A stretch of 64,000 bases of DNA from Sandaracinus amylolyticus (GTDB lineage Bacteria; Myxococcota_A; Polyangia; Polyangiales; Sandaracinaceae): the NCBI RefSeq assembly GCF_000737325.1, contig NZ_CP011125.1, positions 744,001 to 808,000 of the forward strand, written 5' to 3'. Shown piece after piece: positions 23,903 to 32,014 of this stretch (its first letter is position 1; every line of letters starts with the position of its first letter). The notes under the pieces are model-generated. The model saw only the letters and a program-made list of their open reading frames with translations. It was not told the origin of the DNA and ran no database searches. The position numbers and the translations under genes were made by a program.

Positions 23903-24520
23903 GTGACCGAGGACCCGCCCGTCGACGAGCCCCAGCGCGAGAAGAACCGCTCCGAGCGTCGCGCGGCGCTCGTCTCCGCCGCGTACGCGCTGTTCGCCGA
24001 GCGTGGCTACGCCGCGACCACGATGGACGACGTCGCGCAGGCCGCGGGGCTCTCGCGGCGCACCGCGTTCCGCTACTTCGCGACCAAGGAAGCGCTGGTC
24101 TTCCCCGAGCGCGACGATCGCCTCGTGCTGCTCGCCGACGCGCTCGTCGCGCGCGAGCACGAGACGCCGTTCGAGACCGTGCGTCGCGCCTGCCTCGCGC
24201 TCGCGCGCCGCTACCAGGACGAGCGCGATCGCATGCTCGCGCAGCACCGCCTCGTGCAGTCCGAGCCCGCGCTGATCGGGCGCGAGCTCCAGCTCGATCG
24301 TGCGTTCGAGGAGCAGCTCGAGCAGGCGTTCGCGCGCGGCGAGCGCGACACCTCGCGCGGCAAGCGTCGCGCCCGAGTGCGTGCATCCGCGGTGATCGGC
24401 GCGGTGCGCGCGAGCCTTCGCGAGTGGCTCGAGGGCGGTGCGAGCACGGACCTCGTGCGGCTCGGTCGCGAGACGTTCGCCGAGCTCGAGCAGGGCTTCG
24501 GAGGAGGGGGAGAGCAGTGA
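23903..24520 (+). CDS. TetR family transcriptional regulator
   Basis: 205 residues from GTG 23903; an ATG-initiated frame at 23855 would place the start inside the operator and is rejected. The N-terminal HTH is clear: AALVSAAYALFAERGYAATT, DDVAQAAGLSRRTAFRYFAT and KEALVF. The C-terminal helical ligand domain is typical but its ligand is unknown. The stop overlaps the GTG of the lyase gene (GTGA), so regulator and enzymes are translationally linked. The mirrored operators just upstream strongly suggest it represses its own operon until a ligand, perhaps a lipid-derived compound, releases it. Confidence 0.92.
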   Translation: MTEDPPVDEPQREKNRSERRAALVSAAYALFAERGYAATTMDDVAQAAGLSRRTAFRYFATKEALVFPERDDRLVLLADALVAREHETPFETVRRACLALARRYQDERDRMLAQHRLVQSEPALIGRELQLDRAFEEQLEQAFARGERDTSRGKRRARVRASAVIGAVRASLREWLEGGASTDLVRLGRETFAELEQGFGGGGEQ

Positions 24521-25953
24521 AGATTCCGTCGACCGGCCGCAGCAGCGGCGAGATCATCGAGGCGCTCGAGAACTACCGCGAGCGCGACGTGCCATGGCGC
24601 GAGGGGCGCGCGTTCGGCTACGTGTTCGACGCGAAGCACGACGCGCTCGATCTCGGCAAGCGCGCGTACCTGATGTTCCTCTCGGAGAACGGCCTCGACC
24701 CCACGTCGTTCCCGAGCCTCCTGCGCCTCGAGAACGAGGTCGTGCGCATGTGCGCGACCCACGTGCACGGCGACGAGCGCGTCGTCGGCAACTTCACGAG
24801 CGGCGGCACCGAGTCGATCATGCTCGCGGTCAAAGCGGCGCGTGATCGCGCGCGCGTGCTGCGCCCCGAGCTCACGCGACCGCAGATGCTCGTGCCCGTC
24901 ACCGCGCACGCTGCGTTCCACAAGGCCGCGCACTACCTCGACGTCGAGATCGTCGCGTTCCAGGTCGATCCCACGACGTTCCGCGCCGACGTCTCCGCCG
25001 CGCGCGCCGCGATCACCGATCGCACGATCATGCTCGTCGGCTCCGCTCCGTCGTACGCGCACGGCGTGATCGATCCGATCGAGGCGCTCGCCGCGCTCGC
25101 GGTCGAGCACGACCTCTGGATGCACGTCGACGGATGCATGGGCGGGCTCCTGCTGCCGTACCTCGAGCGGCTCGGTGACACCGTCCCGCGCTTCGACTTC
25201 CGGGTGCCGGGTGTGTCGAGCCTCTCGATGGACCTGCACAAGTACGGCTACTGCCCGAAGGGCGCGAGCGTCGTGCTCTATCGCGATCGCTCGCTGCGCA
25301 AGCACCAGCTCTACGCGTGCAGCGAGTGGACGGGCTACACGATCGTCAACGCGACGATCCAGAGCAGCAAGAGCGGCGGCCCGCTCGCCGGCGCGTGGGC
25401 GACGATGATGCGCATGGGCGACGACGGCTATCTGCGCATCGCGAAGGAGATGCGCGACGCGACGCGCCGCTACGCCGAGGGCATCGACGCGATCCCCGGG
25501 CTGCGCGTGATGGCCGAGCCCGACATGACGCTGATCGCGTTCACGAGCGACGAGGTGCCGATCTTCGTGATCGCCGACCTCATGAAGAAGCGCGGCTGGT
25601 ACGTGCAGCCGCAGCTCGGGTTCGCGGGGCATCGCGAGAACCTGCACCTCTCGATCACCCACGCGAACGTGCCGCACGTCGACGCGTTCCTCGTCGATCT
25701 GCGTGCGTGTGTCGACGAAGCGCGCGCGCTGCCGAACGGCGACGGCGCGATGGTCGCGGGCATCGCACAGGCCGCGGCCTCGATCGATCCCGCGACGCTC
25801 GACGAGGCGACGTTCGCGCAGCTGCTCGCGGCCGCTGGCACCTCGGTCGGAGTCCCCGAGGAGAGCGCGTCGATCAACACCATCCTCCAGGCGCTCCCGC
25901 GCCCGCTCACCAAGGCGATCCTCATCCACTACGTGAACCAGCTCTTCGCATGA
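24517..25953 (+). CDS. PLP-dependent lyase, sphingosine-1-phosphate-lyase-like
   Basis: 478 residues from GTG 24517 behind GGAGGAGG. A group II PLP decarboxylase-fold enzyme: NFTSGGTESIMLAVKAARDR, TAHAAFHKAAHYL (PLP-stacking His), HVDGCMGGLLLP (Asp to pyridine nitrogen) and SMDLHKYGYCPKG with the Schiff-base Lys (about residue 243). The HKYGYCPKG signature matches sphingosine-1-phosphate lyases more than glutamate or tyrosine decarboxylases. Those enzymes split long-chain base phosphates into phosphoethanolamine and a fatty aldehyde. It is sandwiched between TetR and a creatininase-like gene with overlaps on both sides. Activity on sphingoid bases is inferred; another carbon-carbon lyase or decarboxylase activity is possible. 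Confidence 0.85.
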   Translation: MKIPSTGRSSGEIIEALENYRERDVPWREGRAFGYVFDAKHDALDLGKRAYLMFLSENGLDPTSFPSLLRLENEVVRMCATHVHGDERVVGNFTSGGTESIMLAVKAARDRARVLRPELTRPQMLVPVTAHAAFHKAAHYLDVEIVAFQVDPTTFRADVSAARAAITDRTIMLVGSAPSYAHGVIDPIEALAALAVEHDLWMHVDGCMGGLLLPYLERLGDTVPRFDFRVPGVSSLSMDLHKYGYCPKGASVVLYRDRSLRKHQLYACSEWTGYTIVNATIQSSKSGGPLAGAWATMMRMGDDGYLRIAKEMRDATRRYAEGIDAIPGLRVMAEPDMTLIAFTSDEVPIFVIADLMKKRGWYVQPQLGFAGHRENLHLSITHANVPHVDAFLVDLRACVDEARALPNGDGAMVAGIAQAAASIDPATLDEATFAQLLAAAGTSVGVPEESASINTILQALPRPLTKAILIHYVNQLFA

Positions 25954-26918
25954 CGACGCCGCTGATCCGCGAGTGGGCCGACCTGCGCGGCCCCGACATC
26001 GCCGCGCTCGATCGCGCGCGCACCGTCGTGATCCTGTCGTGCTCGCCGCTCGAGGTGCACGGTCCGCATCTTCCCGTGCAAGCCGATCTGCGCGAGGCCG
26101 AGGGGCTCGTCGCGCGCACCGCCGAGCTGCTCCACGCGAAGCACCCCGAGATGACGTTCGTGCGCCTGCCCTGGGTGTGGATGGCGGCGGACGTGTTGCC
26201 GCACGTCGGCTCGATCAAGTTCCGCCCCGAGACCGTCGCGCAGGTGCTCGCGGAGATCGGCGAGAGCCTCGGGCGACAGGGCTTCCGCCACGTCTGGGTC
26301 GGCAGCTTCCACGGCGGTCCGCGCCACATCCTCGCGCTCGAGAAGGGCGCTCACGACGCGCACCGTCGCACCGGCGTCGGGATGGTTTCCGTCTTTTCGT
26401 TGCTGGTCAAACGATTGACGGGAGGCAGCTCGGATCTCGCGACGCTGCTCGGTGGCATCGGCGGCATCACGCGCGAGGAGCTGAAGGGCGACTCGCACGG
26501 CGGGCTCGTGGAGACGTCGCTCCTGCTGCACCTCGTCGGACAGCACGTCGACCCCGCGTATCGCTCGCTGCCGCCGCGCTCGATCGAGCTCGACCTCGTC
26601 GAGCGCGGTCTGCCTCCGATGCAGAAGGGCGAGAAGGCGACGTTCGTCGAGCTGCTGCGCAGCCTGCCGCTCAAGCAGCAGTACTACGAGCGCGAGACGT
26701 ACGCGGGCGCGCCCGCGAGGGCGAGCGCGGAGCTCGGCGCGCAGTACCTCGACGTGCTCGCGACCGAAGCGGCAGCCGCGCTCTCCGAGCTCTGGACCGG
26801 ACGCATCGGCCCGGCGGACTGCCACTCTCCGCTCTGGCCGCTCCGTCACCTGCTGATGAACGACACGTTCGGCCGCGTGTTCGATCGCGTCGTGCGCACG
26901 CGCGAGTCACCGGTCTGA
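25950..26918 (+). CDS. Creatininase family amidohydrolase
   Basis: 322 residues from ATG 25950, overlapping the lyase stop (ATGA). Metal-site motifs of the creatininase family are present: PLEVHGPHLPVQAD (Glu and His ligands, about 34-47), SFHGGPRH (about 117-124) and DSHGGLVETS (about 185-194). Family members hydrolyse cyclic or linear amides (creatinine, formamides) with a binuclear zinc or manganese centre. It is the third gene of the TetR operon, so it probably acts on a product or substrate related to the lyase; no specific compound can be named. An 11-bp hairpin spans its stop codon. Confidence 0.85.
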   Translation: MTTPLIREWADLRGPDIAALDRARTVVILSCSPLEVHGPHLPVQADLREAEGLVARTAELLHAKHPEMTFVRLPWVWMAADVLPHVGSIKFRPETVAQVLAEIGESLGRQGFRHVWVGSFHGGPRHILALEKGAHDAHRRTGVGMVSVFSLLVKRLTGGSSDLATLLGGIGGITREELKGDSHGGLVETSLLLHLVGQHVDPAYRSLPPRSIELDLVERGLPPMQKGEKATFVELLRSLPLKQQYYERETYAGAPARASAELGAQYLDVLATEAAAALSELWTGRIGPADCHSPLWPLRHLLMNDTFGRVFDRVVRTRESPV

Positions 26919-26926
26919 CTCGCGCG
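26899..26926. terminator. Strong hairpin across the creatininase stop codon
   Basis: The arms 26899-26909 (CGCGCGAGTCA) and 26916-26926 (TGACTCGCGCG) are perfect complements with a CCGGTC loop. The stop TGA is the first triplet of the second arm. The convergent PYP gene ends seven bases later, so the structure can serve both transcripts. No U tract follows. Confidence 0.6.
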
Positions 26927-26932
26927 CGCGCT

Positions 26933-27346
26933 TCACACGCCGCCCGCGACGGAACGACCGGCACCGTCGTTCCATCGCACGAGGATCCAGTACGTCTTTC
27001 CGAGCAACGCGCGCTTCATGTGCACGCGGACCTGCCGCGGTCTCATCTTGTAGTCGAACACGTAGTCGAAGACCGCGCTGGGGCCGCCCTTCACGAGCTC
27101 GAGGAAGCGCCCGTAGAACTCGGGGCGACGCGTGCACGGCGCGACCTCGTCGAAGAAGAGCCGCCCGATCACGCTCTCGACGGCACGCCCACTGAGCTTC
27201 GACTCGGTCGCGTTGTACTGCAGGATGCGCCCGTTCGCGTCGAGCTCGATCGCGCCGAACGGCAGCTCGTCGAGCTGCGACGGCGGGAGCTTCGCGAGCA
27301 CGTTCGCGACGTCGTCCTGGTCGAAGCTCAGTCTCGTGAACTCCAT
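26933..27346 (-). CDS. pyp: Photoactive yellow protein (PYP), blue-light sensor
   Basis: 137 residues from ATG 27346 behind GGAGG. It aligns over nearly its whole length with Halorhodospira PYP: FGAIELDANGRILQYNATES, VAPCTRRPEFYGRF, VFDYKMRPRQVRVHMKRAL. Cys71 (Cys69 in the reference) would bind the p-coumaroyl chromophore. Tyr44, Glu48 and Arg54 match Tyr42, Glu46 and Arg52; Thr50 is replaced by Ser52; Met101 matches Met100. A 12-residue tail is extra. It is a stand-alone PAS domain with no fused output. It lies 39 bp after the fasciclin gene in the same direction. Chromophore-making genes are not in the window. Confidence 0.95.
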   Translation of the reverse strand: MEFTRLSFDQDDVANVLAKLPPSQLDELPFGAIELDANGRILQYNATESKLSGRAVESVIGRLFFDEVAPCTRRPEFYGRFLELVKGGPSAVFDYVFDYKMRPRQVRVHMKRALLGKTYWILVRWNDGAGRSVAGGV

Positions 27347-27385
27347 CGTCGTCCCTCCGCTCGACGAGCGCTCGGGCTCGTTCCT

Positions 27386-28759
27386 TCAGGGCAGCATCAC
27401 GGTGTCGATCACGTGGACCACGCCGTTGGTCACGACGATGTCGGCGATCACGATCTCCGCGCCGTCGACCGTCGCAGGAGGACCCGGCACGAACGGGATG
27501 TCCGCGCCGTTCAGCGTCTCCAGGCCGGTCGCGGTGGTGGGCAGCTCCGTCGAGAGCACGGGCGAGTCGAAGCTGTCCGTGCTCAGCACGTGATAGAGGA
27601 GCACGTCGCGCAGGGTGTCGGCGTCAGGCGTGGGGCTCAGCGCGGCGAACGCATCGTTCGTCGGCGCGAACACCGTGTACGGCGCGTCGGCCGCCAGCGC
27701 GTCGGCGACGCTGGTGCCGCCCGGCAGATCGGCCGCTGCCTCGACCGCGCCGAGCAATCCCGTGAGCCCCGCCGCGCTCGCGGCTTGCACGACGTTCATC
27801 GGCGTGATCACCGCGTCGACGACGTGGACGACGCCGTTCGTCGCACGCAGGTCCGCGATGACCACCTCGGCCGCGCCGTTGATCACGACACCGTCGCCGT
27901 CGTCGAAGAGCAGCGTGAGCGGGTCACCGTACGAGCTCTCGGCGAGCGACGACGCGCGCGCGGGGATCGCGCTCGACGCGACGCTCCCCGACACGACGTG
28001 ATGGAGCAACACCGTGGTGAGCGCGCCGCCGGAGGGCAGCGCGCCGAGCGCGCTGAACGCCGCGTTCGTGGGCGCGAACACCGTGAACGGACCGGCCGCC
28101 TCGAGATCGTCGACGAGCTCCTGCGACGCGAGCGCGCCCGCGAGCGTGGTGAGGCCCGCGTATCGCGCGACGTCCGCGACGGTCGGCGGGACCAGCACGC
28201 GATCGATCACGTGGATGACTCCGTTGCTCGCAGCGATGTCCGCGGTCGTCACGTTCGCTCCGCCGTCGACGCCGTTGCCGCCGTTGATCGTGACCGTCGC
28301 GCCGGTGCCGACGAACACCGGCAACGTCGACACCGTCGTCGCGGGACCGTCCTCCAGCTCGCTCGACGTCACCGTGCCGCTCAGCGCGTGATAGGTGAGG
28401 ATGCCCGCGAGCGTCTCGGGGCCGAGCGCCTCGACCGCCGCGATCGCTGCCGCCTCGTCCGCGACGTCGAGGAGCGCGACGAACGCTGCGTCGGTCGGCG
28501 CGAACACGGTGAACTCCGCAGTGCCCGAGAGCGTATCGACGAGCCCGGCGCGCGACGCCGCGGCGACGAGCACGTCGAAGTCGTCGCTCGCTGCTGCGAT
28601 GTCCGCGATCGTGTCGCCGCTGCCCGCGTCGGTGCCCGCGTCGGCTCGGCCCGCGTCGGAGTCTCCGCCGCCGTCGTCGTCACCGCACGCCCAGAGCCCT
28701 CCGAGCACGAGGGCCAGCAGCGCGGCCCTCGGCGCTCGCTTCGAAAGCAGAAGCGTCAT
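27386..28759 (-). CDS. Lipoprotein with three fasciclin (FAS1) domains
   Basis: 457 residues from ATG 28759 behind GGAGG. Lipoprotein signal LALVLGGLWACGDD, then an Asp/Gly/Ala linker. Three FAS1 repeats follow, each with the H1 motif (EFTVFAPTDAAF, PFTVFAPTNAAF, PYTVFAPTNDAF) and the H2 motif ending NGVIHVIDRVL, NGVVHVVDAVI and NGVVHVIDTVM. Such proteins mediate adhesion at the cell surface. It is the upstream gene of a short pair with PYP. A 9-3-9 dyad lies 78 bp upstream of its start. Confidence 0.93.
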   Translation of the reverse strand: MTLLLSKRAPRAALLALVLGGLWACGDDDGGGDSDAGRADAGTDAGSGDTIADIAAASDDFDVLVAAASRAGLVDTLSGTAEFTVFAPTDAAFVALLDVADEAAAIAAVEALGPETLAGILTYHALSGTVTSSELEDGPATTVSTLPVFVGTGATVTINGGNGVDGGANVTTADIAASNGVIHVIDRVLVPPTVADVARYAGLTTLAGALASQELVDDLEAAGPFTVFAPTNAAFSALGALPSGGALTTVLLHHVVSGSVASSAIPARASSLAESSYGDPLTLLFDDGDGVVINGAAEVVIADLRATNGVVHVVDAVITPMNVVQAASAAGLTGLLGAVEAAADLPGGTSVADALAADAPYTVFAPTNDAFAALSPTPDADTLRDVLLYHVLSTDSFDSPVLSTELPTTATGLETLNGADIPFVPGPPATVDGAEIVIADIVVTNGVVHVIDTVMLP

Positions 28760-28836
28760 GTTCGTTTCCTCCCGCCGGGCGTCGTCCGCCCCGCGTGCAC
28801 GGGGCATTGGATCGACGCCGATGCGGGTCAAGACTG

Positions 28837-28857
28837 TGTCCAGATAAAATCTGGACA
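28837..28857. promoter_or_regulatory. 9-3-9 inverted repeat upstream of the fasciclin-PYP pair
   Basis: TGTCCAGAT (28837-28845), AAA, ATCTGGACA (28849-28857) is a perfect AT-leaning dyad in otherwise GC-rich DNA. It lies 78 bp upstream of the fasciclin gene and 115 bp past the acylase stop on the same strand. It could be an operator for fasciclin-PYP or the terminator of the acylase gene; on the minus strand the loop reads TTT but no U run follows the second arm. I favour an operator. Confidence 0.5.
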
Positions 28858-28972
28858 GTCGGCGATCGATACGGAAACTGACGTGGCACCGCCGTACGCG
28901 TACAGCCGCTCGAGCGGCTGCGCGCGTCATCGGTCTGGCGCCGTCGACGCCGCCGTGCTTTTTGCGCGGGCG

Positions 28973-31525
28973 CTACTGCGGCGAGAGCGTCATGCGCTCG
29001 TGCTCGCCGGCCTCGATGTCGCTGCGCCGGAACCGCAGCGGCCGGTACACGTTCTCGATCCAGTCCGTGTGCAGGTCGCTCCAGTGCGCGCTCTCGGGGT
29101 CACCGCTGACACCGCGCGGCACGTTCACGAACGCCTCCGGCGTGCCGTCGTCACCGAAGGTCGCGACGAGCCGGTAGATCGATCCGCTGCTCGCCTCGAG
29201 GCGCTCGCGCGGCGCGTCGCCGTCGCCGAAGAAGTCGGTGACCGACACGTTCACCGTGCCCTCGGCGCCGTCGGTCGCGACCCAGCCACCATCGAGCCGC
29301 TCGCCGTAGAGCGACGGGAAGCGCGTGCCGTGCACGTCGCCCCAGGTGTACGAGCCTCCGGGGAACCGCTCGGCGAGCCACGCCGCGGTCTCGTCGAGCG
29401 CGCGCACCACCGACACGCTTCGCGCCTCGCCGGCGAAGAAGCTCTCGCTGTCGGGCGCGCGCCCGCGCAGCACGTTCGACAGCCACTTGAAGATGAACGC
29501 GCTCGACTCGCTCATCACCGCGTCGAACACGATCGTCATGTCGTCGGCGAGCACGCGCTGCGCGAGGAAGTACGAGAACGCGTTGAGCACCACCGCTTCG
29601 CTCGAGGTGCGCTCCATGCGGCGATCCCACGCGGCGAGCGACACGACGAGCGCGTCGAGGTCGTCGCGACCGCGCCACTCCGCGAGCGCGTCGTCGGTCT
29701 CGACCGTCGCCCAGACCTCTTCGAGCACCGGCACGAGATCGTCCGCGATGATCGAGTGCGTGTCGTCCTGCAGGACCTGCATGTCCTCGACCGTCACGTC
29801 GCCGCGCGCGATCAGCCGCTCGAGCTCCTGCTCGATGCGCGCCGCGCGCAGGCCGGGATCGTAGAGCACGCCGAAGTACCAGGGATCGGTGTCGACGCGA
29901 CCGTCCGCGACGAACCCGAAGGGATCGTTGTTCGCGGAGGTGATCCAGCCGCGCGCGCCGCCGGTGCTGCTCGGCATTCGCGCGCGATCGAGCCAACGAT
30001 CGCGCCAGAACGTCGACGCGTCGTCGCCGTCGGAGAGCGCCCACGGGCGTCGCGCGCCGATCACACCGCGGTCGGGCACGAGCGGCTGCGAGTGGTACCG
30101 GATGCCGTTCGCGTCGGCGAAGACGAAGTTGAAGTAGCCGAGCTCCACACCCTCGACCGCCGCGGCGAACTCGTCGGTGTCGCGCGCGGTGCCGAACCCG
30201 AAGAATCCTTCGAATTCGTGGGTCACTCGCAGGCCCGTCCAGTTGACGAGGAGACGACGCCCCGGGCGCCCGAGCGGCAGCGGCGAGAGGCCGCTCGGCA
30301 GCAGCACGCCGTGGCCCGGCACGTCCTCCACGACGTACTCGACCGTGTTCGCGCCCGCGACCGCGATGGTCTCGGTGCGCGTGACGATCGCGACCTCCTC
30401 GTCGCCGATCATCACGCCGCCGCCCGGGCCGATCGCGACGTCCCACACGTCCATGTTGTCCGGGTACGTCGTCGTCGCGGTCCACGCGACGTGTCGGTTG
30501 TGACCGAGCTGCACCCCGGGTGAGCCCACGAAGTTGAAGCCCACCACGTCGAGCGCGCCGCCGGCGTCCGCGCTGTTCATGTGGTGCAGCCAGAAGAGCG
30601 AGGGCGACTGCAGCGGCTGGTGCGGGTCGCCCGCGATCAGCGGCCGTCCGTTCGCGGTGTGGCGACCGTCGAGCGCCCAGTTGTTGCTCCCGCCGCTGCG
30701 GAAGTCGGCCATCGTCGACTGGAAGCGCGCGATGCGCTCGAGCGCGTCGGGCGGCAGCGCGCGCGGCGTGCGCGGCGCGCTCGGACGCACGATCGCGCGC
30801 GCGGTCGCAGGGCGCTCGTCGGGCGGCATCACGTACGCATCGCGGATCGGCAGGAGCAGACCGAGCCGCCCGTCGAGCTCCGGCAGGTACTCGTCGAGGA
30901 TCGCGCTGAGGATGCTCGACTCGAGCTGGTTCGCGTTCCCGAAGAGCACGAGCTTGCCGAACGCGAACGCATCGACGGGCGTCCACTCCTCGGGCTCGTA
31001 GCCGAGCTCTTCGAACTCGGGCGGCAGCTGCGATCGATCCGCGAGCACCTCGCGGATGCGCGCGTTCACGCCCTCGGTCCACGCCTGCACCAGCGCCCAG
31101 CGCTCCGGGTCGTCGCGGAAGAGCGCGGCCTCGTTGGTGCGCGCCCAGCGCGGCAGATCGAAGAGCCGCGAGAGCTCGTCCTCGTCGACGTACGACTCAC
31201 CGAGCACCTCGGCGCGACGACCGAGCGCGCGCCGGCGGTTGAGGTCCATCTGCAGCAGGCGATCGAACGCCTGCATGTAGCCCGACGCGTAGAACGCATC
31301 GCGATCGCTCTGCGCGTAGACGTGCGCGACGCCCATGTCGTCGCGCAGGATCGCGACCTCGTCGTCGAGCCCCGCGAACGTCGGCCGCTCGTCGGGCGTG
31401 CATCCGGGGAGCAGCGGATCGGCGTCGCACTGCGCTTCGGTGGGCGGCGCGACGCGCGTGTCGTCACCGCAGCCGCCGAGCAGCGCGAGCGCCAGAGCGA
31501 ACCGAGCGATCGAATGGCGTTCCAC
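28973..31525 (-). CDS. Penicillin acylase family (Ntn-hydrolase) lipoprotein
   Basis: 850 residues from GTG 31525, chosen because GGAGG precedes it by five bases; a GTG at 31543 is possible. Lipoprotein signal LALALLGGCGDD. The alpha chain contains ILRDDMGVAHVYAQSDRDAF. The autocatalytic cleavage site is visible as GGSNNWALDGRHTANGRPLI (Ser nucleophile near residue 270), followed by AGDPHQPLQSPSLFW and HNRHVAWTATTTYPDNMDV, all typical of the family. Processing would give alpha and beta chains. Relatives cleave amide bonds of beta-lactams or acyl-homoserine lactones; the substrate is unknown. An exported, membrane-tethered location is inferred from the lipobox. Confidence 0.9.
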   Translation of the reverse strand: MERHSIARFALALALLGGCGDDTRVAPPTEAQCDADPLLPGCTPDERPTFAGLDDEVAILRDDMGVAHVYAQSDRDAFYASGYMQAFDRLLQMDLNRRRALGRRAEVLGESYVDEDELSRLFDLPRWARTNEAALFRDDPERWALVQAWTEGVNARIREVLADRSQLPPEFEELGYEPEEWTPVDAFAFGKLVLFGNANQLESSILSAILDEYLPELDGRLGLLLPIRDAYVMPPDERPATARAIVRPSAPRTPRALPPDALERIARFQSTMADFRSGGSNNWALDGRHTANGRPLIAGDPHQPLQSPSLFWLHHMNSADAGGALDVVGFNFVGSPGVQLGHNRHVAWTATTTYPDNMDVWDVAIGPGGGVMIGDEEVAIVTRTETIAVAGANTVEYVVEDVPGHGVLLPSGLSPLPLGRPGRRLLVNWTGLRVTHEFEGFFGFGTARDTDEFAAAVEGVELGYFNFVFADANGIRYHSQPLVPDRGVIGARRPWALSDGDDASTFWRDRWLDRARMPSSTGGARGWITSANNDPFGFVADGRVDTDPWYFGVLYDPGLRAARIEQELERLIARGDVTVEDMQVLQDDTHSIIADDLVPVLEEVWATVETDDALAEWRGRDDLDALVVSLAAWDRRMERTSSEAVVLNAFSYFLAQRVLADDMTIVFDAVMSESSAFIFKWLSNVLRGRAPDSESFFAGEARSVSVVRALDETAAWLAERFPGGSYTWGDVHGTRFPSLYGERLDGGWVATDGAEGTVNVSVTDFFGDGDAPRERLEASSGSIYRLVATFGDDGTPEAFVNVPRGVSGDPESAHWSDLHTDWIENVYRPLRFRRSDIEAGEHERMTLSPQ

Positions 31526-31624
31526 CAGGACCTCCACGGGCACGCAAGTGACCGACGGTCAGCGTACGAGATCGCCTGGTGGTCGAAGTGGCCAATCGGA
31601 GCTGCCGCACGAAGCGCTCGTGGA

Positions 31625-32005
31625 TCAGCGGAACGGGCCGGATCCCTCGGGCGGCTTGGGCGGGCCTTCGGCGACGCGCACCGAGGGATGGTCGAGCGGG
31701 ATCTCCTCGATGCGCGCCACGTACCACTCCGCGAGCCCGCACTGCCGGCACACGTAGACGACGAACTGACCGAGCGCCTTCTGCTCGAGGAAGCCCGGTT
31801 GGATCAGCGGCGCGAGCGCCTCGATCGCGCCCTGCGAGCGGTCCGCGATGCGCTCGATGCGCAGCACCGAGCGGTGATCACAGACGGGACAGCGCCGGTG
31901 GATGCGCAGTGACGTGCGTCCGGGCGCGCCCTGCTCCGCGAGCGCGTCGAGACGCGCCCGCAGCGACTCGATCTCCCGCTCCAGCTCCGCGATGCGATCG
32001 TGCAT
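31625..32005 (-). CDS. Small coiled-coil zinc-ribbon protein
   Basis: 126 residues. Residues 1-25 form a short heptad-rich helix (IAELEREIESLRARLDALAE). Then CPVCDHR (about 39) and VCRQCGLA (about 86) give two CX2C knuckles, likely one zinc site. The C terminus is Pro-rich. No known family is recognised. It sits between the penicillin acylase and Cys-rich lipoprotein genes on the same strand, 9 bp downstream of the latter. Confidence 0.65.
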   Translation of the reverse strand: MHDRIAELEREIESLRARLDALAEQGAPGRTSLRIHRRCPVCDHRSVLRIERIADRSQGAIEALAPLIQPGFLEQKALGQFVVYVCRQCGLAEWYVARIEEIPLDHPSVRVAEGPPKPPEGSGPFR

Positions 32006-32014
32006 CGCACGAGT

